Positions 20,912 to 33,049 of a stretch of DNA of 64,000 nt are shown here, in pieces. The notes below the pieces were generated by a model, which made no database searches, was not told the DNA's origin, and was given only the letters and a program-made list of their open reading frames with translations. The first letter of the stretch is position 1; every line of letters starts with the position of its first letter. The position numbers and the translations under genes are program-made. Source of the stretch: Agapanthus africanus (lineage: Eukaryota > Streptophyta > Magnoliopsida > Asparagales > Amaryllidaceae); NCBI GenBank assembly GCA_030015575.1, contig CM057346.1, forward strand, positions 112,635,899 to 112,699,898. Direction: 5' to 3'.

Positions 20912-23900
20912 TTGCTTGTTTTTAGTAGCTAATGGGTTAATTATGAAATTCTGGTCGTTTAAAAATTTTCCCTAATTTTTCAATTTTTTAATATTATTTT
21001 AAGCCGGTAAGAAAATACATTAAATTAGCGATAAATACAAATTTTTCCGGACTAATTTTAATCTTTAAAATTATGATAATTAAAATCTAGTGGTAACATA
21101 AATTTTTAGTATTTTATTTTGATTTTTAACTAATTTTTACTATAGAAAGCGAAATTATTGAATTTTAAGCTAAAACTTGCAAATATGAACTTGTAGGGGG
21201 TCTTTTTTGCATAGAACCTTTTTGTATTCACTCCCACTCACCCCCAATCCACAAGGCCGGCCCCACCACTGCTGCAGTAGACCCCATCCCTCTCTTTTTG
21301 ACTTTTAAATCATGTTAATGAATTGTTTGGAGTAGGATTTAAATATAGTAATTTGCATGTGGGTTTTTAGTGAGATGTGAGAGCTTTGACCTTGGAAAAT
21401 TCCACATAACTCTCCCCCACTCCTCCCCTTACCTCTCCTGGCCGAGACCTGCACCCTCCCCCATTTCCATTATTTTCCTTCTCTTTCTCTCTCATTTTCT
21501 TCAAAAATTTGCAACAAAATTCAATAAAAATCAACAAATCCTTCACTTTTTCAACACAAAACCTTATTCCCTCTCTTCTCAAACCCAAATTGGTTCAAAT
21601 CTTGGAGAAAGATGGTATCTTGGGAGATTTTAGCAACTTAGAGATTGATCTTTTGAGGTATAATTTCTAAATCAAATGGTTAAATTGTAGTTTAAAGTGT
21701 GCTAATTGAACTTTGAAAATTGTTTTGGAGTTAATTTTAGTGTTAATTGCATACTAGTTTTTTTAAAGTGAATGGTTTGAATTGAATTAGGGTTTAGAAA
21801 CCATTATTTAGTTGATTAAATCTAATTGTTATCTAGTTGTTTTGCTAACCTAATTTAGTAGGTTAACTTGCTAATTGAGTTATAAATTAGTGTTAATTTA
21901 AGGTTTTCATATATAGTTTGGATTAAGATTTGCTAGGTTATATAATTCAAGAAAGGGTTTATGTATGGAAAATAGGTTTTGAATCATTGCTAATGTGTTG
22001 TAATTATAGTGTTTGTAGATTGCTTGTAGTGTGGTTGGTTGTTCAAGCTTGATAGTAGTCTTTGTAGCAAATCGGCGATGTTGCACCGATTTTTGGAATG
22101 TATCTGCTTACTAGTTTTGTTATAAAATTATGTGATTGATTATTTTCGACATCTTGATGATTGTGTTGGCTTATCCTATGACGTTTAGGATGCGTGTGTG
22201 CGGATTTTTGAGTAGTCGGGTTTTAGTTTTGCCGGGCGACCAAATCGGCGATTTTTGGCAGTTTTTACGATTTTCGCGTATGTTCCGCGCACCCTGCGCA
22301 CGTTGTACCTGGCTAGTGAACTTTAGTAGTTTCGTTTGGGTTTTGCGTCGTTCTTGATATGTAACCTTATGTTTGGTATTGATGTAAATTCCAGGTTCGG
22401 TCGCGGAGACGTCTGACGCGGCGCGAAAGGGAAAAGCGGTGATTGGACACAGCTAGCCAGGGATTCCTGTGAGTAGATGTAACATCTACGGGGGACTATC
22501 GTTGGATGGCGCAAGCCGCCCGATAGTTTTAGTAACTTACAAGATTCTTAGTGATGTTAGTAATTAGGGGTGAAATACTTATATGATTATTTGCTGCATC
22601 CATGCATTATATTGACATACATATGCGAAACCGTTTTATAGGACACCTGCACCATTACCAGGGTTTTTATATGCAGCACGAGCACTATTCATGCTTACAC
22701 ACACACCCTGGTAATTGCCATGCCACCACACTAGATAACCTTTAAATTGAAACCTTTTACTAATTGATACTTAAAGTTGTGCTATTGCCTTTAATTCCTA
22801 AAAATGAAACCGTAGGATTGCTATTCATGTGTATGTACTTCATCATATTAATTGTTCATGCTTAATCTATTAATCACACATCGCAACTTGATTATTGATA
22901 CCATATGCATTCATTATCATTGATATATGCACTTATGAGGATTTCTTGAGATTTTAAGATATTTCTGGATTTCGGGGGAAAGCCGCAAAATTTCTAAACT
23001 TATTATATTTTTAAAATATATAAATTGCGGTTTTCTAGTGATGTAAGTGTCGTCCACCATGAGTTTGCTGTGGTTTTGGAAATCCGTGTCGCGGAGTGGA
23101 GGAACCGTCATGGGTACATGGTGGGCCCGGTAAGGTACCCCGGGGCAAGAGGAATGTGGTGTTGATGTTGAGCCTGGCAGGGGACGGATTACCTACCGGT
23201 GACTGTTTGGCACGGCGGATATCCAGAGAATACCGACCGTGGCCGCGAGATGATGAGATTTGATTTTGAGCTGGGTCAGCCGGATGGCTGAGGCCAGAGA
23301 CACTATGACATGGATTTATGAGATTTAAGACAGCTTTTGGGTGTCGTTGCTGGACACCGGTTCTCGTCGATTCTTTGATATTATGCTGGCATTCTAAAAG
23401 AGTTTCAAAAACAAAAGGAGATAGAATGTTTCTTATATATACCTATTGAGACCTCAGATGTTCATGTTGCATACATATTAGTACACTGATGTTGTATACA
23501 AACCTGCTAGTGCATCCAGTCATACCTGTATTTTAGATGCTAGGATGCTTGTGTGCATGCATACGATAGCCTTTGTAGGTGTTATTTACTACTCACGAGT
23601 TGGCAACTCACCCCCGTTGTGCCACAGTCTTTTGCAGGTCCGCTCCGTCAGTTCAGTAGCGGCGGGCGCACTTGTTCTTTTGCCTCCTTTACCTGGACTC
23701 GAGGTTTTGCTCCTAGGTGGGTTATATCTTTATTTTTGTACCACCTTGTATATTCTTTGTATCTAGTACACTCCATCTACTGTATCTACCAGCATTATTG
23801 TATATTGACCTAGAGATGAGACTGTGAGATTAGTAGACTTTTATGCTGTATTTTGGGGTCGAGCTCACTTGAGTCGACATGCTGTTTTCTTATGCTTCAT

Positions 23901-24265
23901 TATGATTATTTTGCTTGTTGTCATTTTATATTGCGTGGGATTTGTGACCGCCTTGTGGCGAAGAGCTAGCTCACGCTTGGGGATGCCCTATTTTGTTGGA
24001 TTCATATATATTTTGTTGTACCCATTTTGGGGGCCAGTATTTACAAAGGAGACTCTGCCGAAATTTTCGGAAAAATTGGTATTGTTTTTGAAAAGGGTTT
24101 TACATGACTTATTTGATAAACTCGCTTTCAATTGATTGGGTTTTCTTCACTCTTTTGCTTATTTGGTTTGGTTTTCTGGGCTTTGGCTTACTTATTTTAC
24201 GGACGTCTTTAGACGTTTCGTAAACTTAAGTGCCAGTCACGTTCCGTACCCTGCGGGTCGTGACA
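20786..24265 (+). repeat. 3' LTR of G
   Basis: About 99% identical to 12338-15815, with about 30 single differences and one 2-base length change by eye. It ends GTGACA and is followed by the duplicated target GAGCC. Confidence 0.95.
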
Positions 24266-24285
24266 GAGCCGGAGCCACGACCACT

Positions 24286-25107
24286 TATTGGGTTTCCTAG
24301 CGCCCAAGCCGCCATAACCACGGCCTATGCGAAACGATTTTTTTTTCTAAACGTGCTAGAAACTACAAACCCTAGAATTGAATCTAAACACATGAACTAG
24401 AAAAACTACAAGGAGTTTTTAGCTACTATGGAAGAGGGTTATACCATGAGATCGAGTCTTTCGGTCTTCGTCTCCTCTTCCTTAGCTCTTTGGGGTCTCC
24501 TTGATCGAACTTAACCGTCGGTCTTCCTTCGTCGAAGATGATCCACCCGAGAGATGCGGTTCATAGCTCAAGCTCCACACTAAAAACAAGTAGAGCAATT
24601 AAAGACCCTATATTGATAGTCTAGAGTACTTAGAGATGTAGCAGTGTTGTTCTACCTTTGATTCTCAACTCATGAGAGTGTAGGATTGAAGTGGAAGGAG
24701 GAGCTCAAGAAAAGAGTCAGTGAGGAGAGAGAAGCAAATGGTGAGAATGAACTCATTCATGAGAGAGAAAATACAACCATGGTTTTGTATAAATCAAATT
24801 TTCAAATAAGAATATAGCAACCATGCATGAATAATTTTCACAAATGAATATACAATTCATTTGTCAATAGTATTCAAGTATGGTTCTCACCATTCTTACC
24901 TCACTACCTTTACACCCCATTTTCCATTTAAATGAATAACTGGATAAACCGAAAATGAGGTGTCTACCTTCTAGAATGTTTTCCATATAAATACGGAATA
25001 CACTCTACCGTATATACATACCCGTATTCGTATTAAAATACGAATACTCAAAGAGATAGAATAACACAAAGAACATAATACTAGAATATACAAATCGACA
25101 CACACAC

Positions 25108-25141
<34 letters not shown>

Positions 25142-26488
25142 GTAAATTATTAAATCAATTCCTAATTTAATAATCCAGTTTAATCCTAAGCCGTCCAGTA
25201 TTATCAACTGTCTGATCAAAATACGGCCACTATATTATTTCGCCTGAACCAGAGAAACCCTCTGTGTGGGACTCTAAAGACTCGATAGTATGCCGACAGT
25301 GAGTTATTGGATAAATCCATAACCACAAGTACGTCAGCGGCACTAGCTGTATGTAACGAGTAGAACACTCTTTTGATTGGAACCCTATACGTATCAAAAT
25401 ACGGCCACTACATCATTTCGCTTGAACCAAGAAAACCCTCTGTGTAGGACTATAAAGACTCGACGGTACACCGGTAGTGAGTTACTGGATAAATCAATAA
25501 CCACAAGCACGTCAGCGGCACTAGCTGTACGTAATGGCTATCCGGATACCTGTCGAAAAGGAAGGCCGACGAGGAAGCTCATCTGAACCCTTACTGAGCC
25601 AATTTGTGACAATATTCATACAGTCCAGTCTCTTCGTCTAAGAGTATCGCATACCGGATCTAAGGGTGGTAAACGTCAGACCCTAATAACCCGATAATTC
25701 ATGCTGATGTGGCTCAGGAGCAATCTGGGAAACTACTGATCTAATTATCAGTAAATCCCAACTGTCTTGGCCAAGATCTTATGGTGCTGGCCAACTAAGC
25801 ACAATGCGATATCGACTCCCTATACCGGGAGAGACAAATCCCTAACAATCGCTTACTGCTTCCATATGGCTCGAGACCGTACCCAACTAAAACCTGTTTG
25901 CACGACTCAGTAGAGCCGTGGTAGGGTAGCAATATAAGTACAGTAGGAACTCACACGAGACAAATGACAATCTTAGGAATAAAGACTAACCTGTACTCAT
26001 GTCACCTGAGAACTGCTATCTGACGAGAGGTATAATACCATCTAGAAGTTCTCGGTGAGTCCTTCCAGTGTACTCACCCCTAATGAGCACCTGTATCCGA
26101 TCTTAGGTGGCAAAGACCAATGGCTGCGGGACCAACCATCGCCCCTCGTCGGGGTCTAGAAATGTATACACCAGTCTACTCCGAAATATCGATGCCCTGT
26201 CTCGATACTCCTACGACAAAGGACATTTAAGGATGTGCTTATGGACTACCTAGCCCCCACATGTATGATCGCCATCATAATGCTGGTAGTCAAACAATAA
26301 TCTTACGGGTTTTATTAACATGTATTAATGATACATAATAACAAGTAAAATATATACACATGTTAAGATAAAGACAAACCAAATAGCATACTATCATATC
26401 GAGCAAGATCGTCCTGTATATACATATGTCCAAGCATCCGCTATATATACATATACAATAATGGCCTCTAGGGCATACATATCCAATA
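24286..26488 (-). repeat. LTR of Copia element C
   Basis: In reverse complement it starts TATTGGGTTTCC, compare TGTTGGGTTTCT in D, and ends ATCCAATA next to a degenerate polypurine tract (CCTCCTACTTG complement, 26490-26500). Long blocks match the LTRs of D and E, such as GCCTCTAGGGCATACATAT and TGTTAAGATAAAG. It contains a run of CATA repeats at 25109-25132 and two copies of a block around ATACGGCCAC at 25219 and 25398. Divergence from D is large. Confidence 0.75.
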
Positions 26489-26489
26489 A

Positions 26490-29400
26490 CCTCCTACTTG
26501 CACTAAGGACATATATTGGTGTATCGAGTACCCAACATCTTCTCTAGGGCCAGTTGTTGGCGTATTGCATACCCAACATCTCAAATAGTCTCTCGAACTA
26601 TGCTTGAGGGAGGACCTTGGTGAATTGAGTTCTTTTTTGTGTCTACTCTCCGTACCTCGATATTCTGGTGATCTACGATCTTCCTGATCAGGTGATACTG
26701 CCTCAAGATGTGTCTGGATTTCTGATGGGACCGTGGTTCCTTCGCTAAAGCCATAGCCCCATTGTTATCGCAATACAAAGGTATGGGATCAACAATGGAC
26801 AAAACCACCTCAAGTTCAGTAATGAACTTTTTTTATCCAGACTGCTTCTTTTGTGGCATCGTTGGCAGCAATATATTCAACCTCCATCGTCGAGTCTGCG
26901 ACGATGTCCTGTTTGGAGCTCTTCCAACAGACCACCCCTCCGTTGAGAGTAAATTCAAAACCTGAGACAGACTTGTTGTCATCTTTGTCACTTTGGAAGT
27001 TTGAGTCGGTAAATGACTCCATCTGGAGGTCCCCGTTACCGTACACTAAGAACAGTTCCTTAGTCTTTCTCTGATACTTAAGAATGTTCTTCACCGCTGT
27101 CTAGTGGTTCTCCCCTGGGTTTGACTGATACCAGCTCACCACGCTAAGCACATCTGGTCTGATATATAGCATCACATACATTATATATCCTACCGCCTAA
27201 GCATAGGGTATAATGCTCATGCGAGCGCTCTCCTCATCAGTCTCTAGAGACATGTCTTTAGAGAGGGAAATTCCGTGCAAAGCAGATAGATTACTGTGCA
27301 TGGAATCTTCCATACTAAATCTTTTTAGTATGTCCTCTATATACCTGAACTGTGAAAGTCCCAACAATCTCTTAGATCTATCTCTGTAAATCTTAATCCC
27401 CAGAATATAGGAGGCATCACCCAGGTCTTTCATGGAGAACTTTTGGGATAAGAACAGCTTGATCGATTGTAGCATAGGAATGTCATTTCCTATCAAGAGA
27501 ATGTCGTCCACGTACTAGACTAGGAATACAACATTTATTCCTGCAATCTTTTTATAGACATAAGGCTCATCCTTATTTTTAATGAAGTCAAATTCCTTGA
27601 CCGTTTCATCAAAAAAGATGTTCCAGCTCCATGATACCTGATTTAATCTATAAATGGAATTAAGCAACTTGCACACCTTTCCGCTGCTCCCACTGTCTAT
27701 GAATCCCTCCGGCTGATCCATACAAACGCAATCTTCTAAACATCCGTTTAGAAAAACCGTTTTTACATCCATCTGCCAGATTTCATAGGCATGGAAGGCA
27801 GTAATGGAAAGTAGGATCCGAATGGATTTCAGCATAGCCACTGGAGAAAAAGTTTCATCTTAGTTTACACCGGGTCTTTAACGAAAATCTTTAGCAACAA
27901 GTCTAGTCTTATAGGTTTCCACCTGTCCATCTACACCAATCTTCTTTTTGAAGATCCATTTGCATCAAACGGGTTTTACCTCAGGAGGAGAAATATCCAA
28001 GGTCCAAACTTTGTTTGTATACATGGACTCCATTTCAGATCGCATAACATCTAGCCATTTATCAGAGTCCCTACTGGTAATGGCCTACTTGAAACTAGTA
28101 GGATTATCTTCTTCCAAGATGCAATCCGCTCGATCCACGTCTATGAGAAAACCGTAGTATCTCTCGGGCGGATGAGAAATCCTATTAGATCTACGGAGTG
28201 GCTAAGGTTTGTACGGGGCTATTGAATCCTCTAGTTCTAACAAATCTTCAGTTTCAGTTTGTGCTTTCTGAATTTCTTCCAGTTCTACCGTTCTCCCACT
28301 AATTTCTTTTGCAACAAACACCTTCTGTTTCTCGGTGTGGTTGAACAAATATCCTGGCGAATACTTTGGATATCCCATAAACTTACATAGAACTTATCAT
28401 GCCTGAAGTTCGTCCGGTTTTTATGTTTTCACATAGGCCGGACAACCCCATATCTTAATATGTTTATGATATGGACTTTTACCATTTCAAATTTCAAATG
28501 GTGTCTTAGACACGTATTTGGATGGAACATCATTCAATAGATATGCTGCTGTCTGGAGCGTATGTCCCCAGAATGAAAGAGGCAACTCAGTATAGCTCAT
28601 CATAGAGCGAGCCATATCTAATAGGGTACAATTTCTCCACTCTGATACACTGCTGTGCAGTGGTGTATATGGAGGAGTATGCTGAGAGAGAATTCCATTC
28701 TCTTTTAGAAAGTCAAGGAATTACGTGCTTAAGTATTCACCTTCCCGATCAAATCGAAGGATTTTAATACCTTTTTCAGTCTGGTTCTCTACATCACTTT
28801 TATATTCTTTGAATTTCTCAAAAGCTTCAGATTTGTGTTTCTGAAGATACAAATATCCGAATCTAGAGATATCGTCAGTGAATGTAATGAAGTACGAGAA
28901 CCTACCCCTTGCATGTATAGATATTGCACCACATATATTACTGTGTATGAGTCCCAAGAGCTCTGTAGATTTTTCTCCTTGTCCGGTGAACGAAGATTTG
29001 GTCATTTTTCCTTTGAGATAAGACCAACAAGTTTCCTAAGATAAAAATTCGAAGGGATTCAGATATCCATCCTTATGTAACTTACTTAGTCTTTTCTCAC
29101 CGATATGACCAAGTCTATAATACTTCAAGTAGGTTTCGTTCGTATCTGAACTCTTCCTCTTACATGTATTTTGTACATTAAGAACTGTGTTTTCATAGAT
29201 CCATTTCACAGTGTACCTTCTGCAACCAATACCCGATTAAGGTAAATGTTCATGATATTTCTATCTAGAACAAAATTATATCCATCTTCATCAAGTAAAG
29301 AAACTGATATGATGTTGCAAAGCATGGAATGTACATAGGAGAAGTTGTTCAAAATCATAGTTTTGTCGCTTGACAATACTAGGTGATATTCACTGATGGC

Positions 29401-29880
29401 AGCAGCATCAATTTGTGCTCTGTTCCCTACTCTGAGGGACATATCACCAGATCCAACCATCCTACTTTTTCTCAGTCCCTATAATAAATTACAGATATGA
29501 GATCCTGATCCGGTATCTATTACCCAGGAGGTAGACTGACCGAAAAACAGTTCTCAATAATAAGAACACCCGAAGAAGACGCATTAGAATACTTCTCCTT
29601 CATTAGGGTTATGTGGAAGTCCATGCAATCCCCTTTCCTTTGCACATACTCATGACAGTTGTCATAAGCTAGAGCCGTACTGATGTTTTCCAGCCTCAAA
29701 TAAGAGTTCGGGTTGGCCAAGTCATACATTTTATTATCTTGATTAAGGCGTGACATTGTTTCTACTTGGAGAAAGAGAAAAGAAACACTCAGCGTGCGCT
29801 TTTGCATGTTTAGATTGCTTATTATTTTATCTAAACAGGATGGCTCGTACTGTTTCCTCGAATTCTCCTTCAAACCTTAA
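26490..29880 (-). pseudogene. pol remains of Copia element C (fossil)
   Basis: Minus-strand pieces match, in order from right to left, the protease/pre-integrase part (about 29870-29200), integrase (about 29005-28600), reverse transcriptase (about 27960-27200) and RNase H (about 27090-26580) of element E. Recognisable words include YGN, SFTD, PIPLYCDNNGAMALAKE and WQMDVKT. It is broken many times over and cannot encode a working protein. No gag is visible upstream. Confidence 0.85.
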
Positions 29881-30967
29881 AAGAGAACTAGTGAGGATCA
29901 TTAACATCTTATAAGTTCGCTAACCGTTCAGCCAGGTGGGTGTTGGTACTCCGAGGGAGGTTCCCCATGCTTTCACATAGACTTAATTAAAATAAAACTC
30001 GTTTCCACAGAGGCGTATCCCCGTTAACACCTTTCTAGACACCTAATAGGTTAGCTAACTGTGAAGTGAAAAATATCTCCCAAGAGTAATCTTAGTCATC
30101 AGTGAGATCGGGACCCAACTATCATCGTGTGATAATCTAGATGGAAGCCACTCTACTGACCACACTCCAGAAGGTATGCAACACTAGGATTTTTCCTGTA
30201 TATTTGAAACTTCCAATGTGGTTTTTGCCCCTAGGACCCTAGTGACCTTGACTGAGCCAACAAATCAAAAGGTTCTAGTCAAGTTCAACCCATCATTATC
30301 TTGATTGCATTAAACCCACTCGTACGAGCCCTTGACGGAGGCAACAAGGCCGTACGACTGTCCTAACCAATTGCAAAAAATGGTACAAACAAGCACTACT
30401 TAGCTATCGCACACTACACCTTGACTAAGCCAACAAACGTAGCACGAATACTAAGTATTACTCATAGGAAATGACGGAGGGTTACGGCTGGAGTTTTGGA
30501 GAAAAACCCTTTAACGTAATGAACTTGATATCGTTGAAGGAATTGAGCAGTTTTGAAAAGGAGTGGTTTAGGCTCCGCTTTTGAAAACCTGTAGTTTTGA
30601 AGAGATCACTCTCCATGAAGGGATCTAGGCTCTTGCTCCCTCGAATGAGGTGCGGGATATTCATAACCGAATACCTCTATGCAAAGCAAAAGAATACGAC
30701 TATGGTTTTTTGAAAACTTATTCCGACAACATCTTTTAGATTTATTTTTCCTTGAATTAATCAAAATTAATGCAATCCCATCAATTAAAACCCATCACAC
30801 TAGAAAAGAACGAAAATAGAATGTACGTATATGCCATTCGCATTCTCCACGGGATCCCATCATGCACCGTTAGGTTACTTAACTAACGACAGAGCGGGGG
30901 TTGGACTAGCGCGGATGCAAAACATATACAACATTTATTTATCTATATATAAATGTATATACTCATC
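29881..30967 (-). other. Leader of C, proximal part
   Basis: Non-coding leader on the minus strand. It carries one copy of the conserved block also found in B, D and E (30595-30690 here; frame words NIPHLIR and DPF), and the CTAACGACAGAGCGGGG motif near 30881 that all four leaders share. It stops at the insertion site of B. Confidence 0.6.
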
Positions 30968-33036
30968 TGTTGGCTATAGTGCCCTCAAATCAATTATTGG
31001 ATCGCTGGCACGTGATTGCAATGATTGAGAGATGACCTATACCGGTAGAACAGTCTTACTCAAGATGATAGTGTGCTATCTGGTTTGTCTTTATCATCGT
31101 GTACATGCTTCAGGTGACATTACAGATCACTATTATATGTTGATAGAGCCCATAGGATTCTTGCTTGACTACGAGCAGTATGATGGCGATCATATACATG
31201 AGAGTTGGGTAGTCTATAACCACATCCTTAAAGTGTCCCTAGTCATGGGAGTTTCGAGACTAGGCATCGATACTCCAATAGTTGACTAGTGTATACGGAT
31301 CGAGACCCCGACGAGGGGCGGTGGACGGTTTCACAAGCCATTGGTGTCAGTTGGTTCACCTAAGATGTATATAGGTGCTCATTGGGTTATGAGTACATCG
31401 GACGGACTCACTGGGAACATACTAGTTGGTATTATACCTATTGTCAGATAGCAGTTCCTAGGTGACATGTGTACAGGTTAGTCTATCGACCTGAGATCGT
31501 CATTTTTCTCGTGTGAGTTCCCACTGTGCTTTGATTACTACCCTACCACGGCTCAAAGGAGTCGTGCAAACAGGTTTTAGTTGAGTATAGTCCCGAGCCA
31601 CATGGAGGCAGTGAGTAGATCGTCAAGGGATTCGTCTCTCTCGGTATTGGGGGTTGAGGTCGCGGAGTGCACGGGTGGCCATCACCAGAAATCCTCGGTC
31701 AGGGTAGACGAGAATTACCGATCTAGGATCGATAGTTTCTCAGTTGGTGATAGATTTCATACCGACACTAAATGTCAAGTTATTAGGTGTCTGACTTATC
31801 CACCTCCTAGACTCGATATGTGATACTCATAGACGAACGGACTGGACTGTACGGATATTGTCACTGTCAGGCTCAGTAACGTTTCAGGATGAGTTTGCTC
31901 GTTGGCCTCCCTTTCGCTCAATACCTGGGTAGCCATTATGAACAGCTAGTGCCACTGCCGTGCTTGTGGTTAAACCCACTGCCAGTGTATTAACGAGTCT
32001 TTAGAGTCACACAGAGGGTTTTCTTAGTTCGGGCGAAACGTTGTAGAGGACGTATGGTTTTATGGCAGGGTTTGATCATGTACGTGCACTTGTCCACGGA
32101 TCATGATCGGACGGATAGTACTAGTGGGCTTTGGTTTATGCCGGATCCTAGTATTATATTGTTGGATTATTTTCATCTCATTGTATTCGTATTCAGTCGG
32201 AATACGGATGCAGGTATGTATATATAGATGAGGGGTATTCTTGTAATTCGTTACAAGTTTACTTTGAAGTTGCCATTCTCCTTTTTGATTAAACATTTAG
32301 TTTAATGTTTAATGTGAAATGTGTGAGTCATAGAATTTTGGCAAATCTTTGTTGTGCTGGCATTTTTCTCTCTGGGCAATTCGTGGGCCTTAGAATTTCG
32401 TGGGCAATGGTGCATTGAATGTTTTTTGTCAAGCTTATGATATTTAGTGAGATATTTTGAGGATATTGGTGGCTGTTCATTTTGGTAGAGAATATATATT
32501 TCTTTAGTTGCTATTCATTAATTAACTACCCCCACCAAAATCCCCTGAGAACCATTCTTCATTTTTGGCCGAGCCCAATTTTCCAGCAAGCTCATTTTTC
32601 TCCAAGCCAAATTCTATGCTCACATTTTCACCTCTTGGCAACTTCATTCACCTCCACCCAAATCATTGGGTGCATTGAGACAAAGTATTCACACACTATC
32701 TCTACTTCATCTTGGGTATCTAGGCTAGCAAACTGGATGCCCGAGTTGCTTCGGTTTTGAAGCGGGAGCTCGTATTAAGAATCCTCGATGTGGATCGTCT
32801 TCGACGAGAGAGACCGGAGAACGAACTTGTTCGAGGCAGCCTCGAGGAGCTTTGGAAGAGGTTGAAGACTGAAGGACACGGATCGATCGGTATAACCTCT
32901 TTAAACACTTTACAGTTTACTTGTATAGGGTTAATGGTTCGATCTGGGAACCGGGTTCCGTTAGCGCCGGTTTTTAAAAGTTTTTGTTCCACGTTTGGTC
33001 ACGGATTGATGGCTAGGGGGCTAGCATAACCTTATA
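30968..33036 (+). repeat. 5' LTR of B
   Basis: Starts TGTTGGCTATAG; its end, CTTATA, corresponds to ATTACA in the 3' copy. It is 2069 bp, equal in length to the 3' LTR. The primer site follows with no spacer. Confidence 0.92.
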
Positions 33037-33049
33037 TGGTATCTAAGCC
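33037..33049 (+). other. Primer-binding site of B
   Basis: TGGTATCTAAGCC is a slightly diverged form of the methionine-tRNA site TGGTATCAGAGCC seen in D and E. Confidence 0.85.

Larger units (their letters stand above)
12338..24265 (+). mobile_element. Gypsy element G (Tekay/Del-like chromovirus), nearly whole
   Basis: An 11.9-kb Ty3/gypsy element with two LTRs of 3478 and 3480 bp, methionine-tRNA primer site, gag-pol, polypurine tract and TG...CA ends. It is flanked by the perfect 5-bp duplication GAGCC at 12333-12337 and 24266-24270. I counted about 30 differences between its LTRs, roughly 0.9%, which is a few hundred thousand years at a commonly used plant rate of 1.3e-8 per site per year. 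The coding region has about three breaks, so this copy is a fossil of recent date. It lies between H and the Copia nest, in the same orientation as B and E. Confidence 0.95.
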
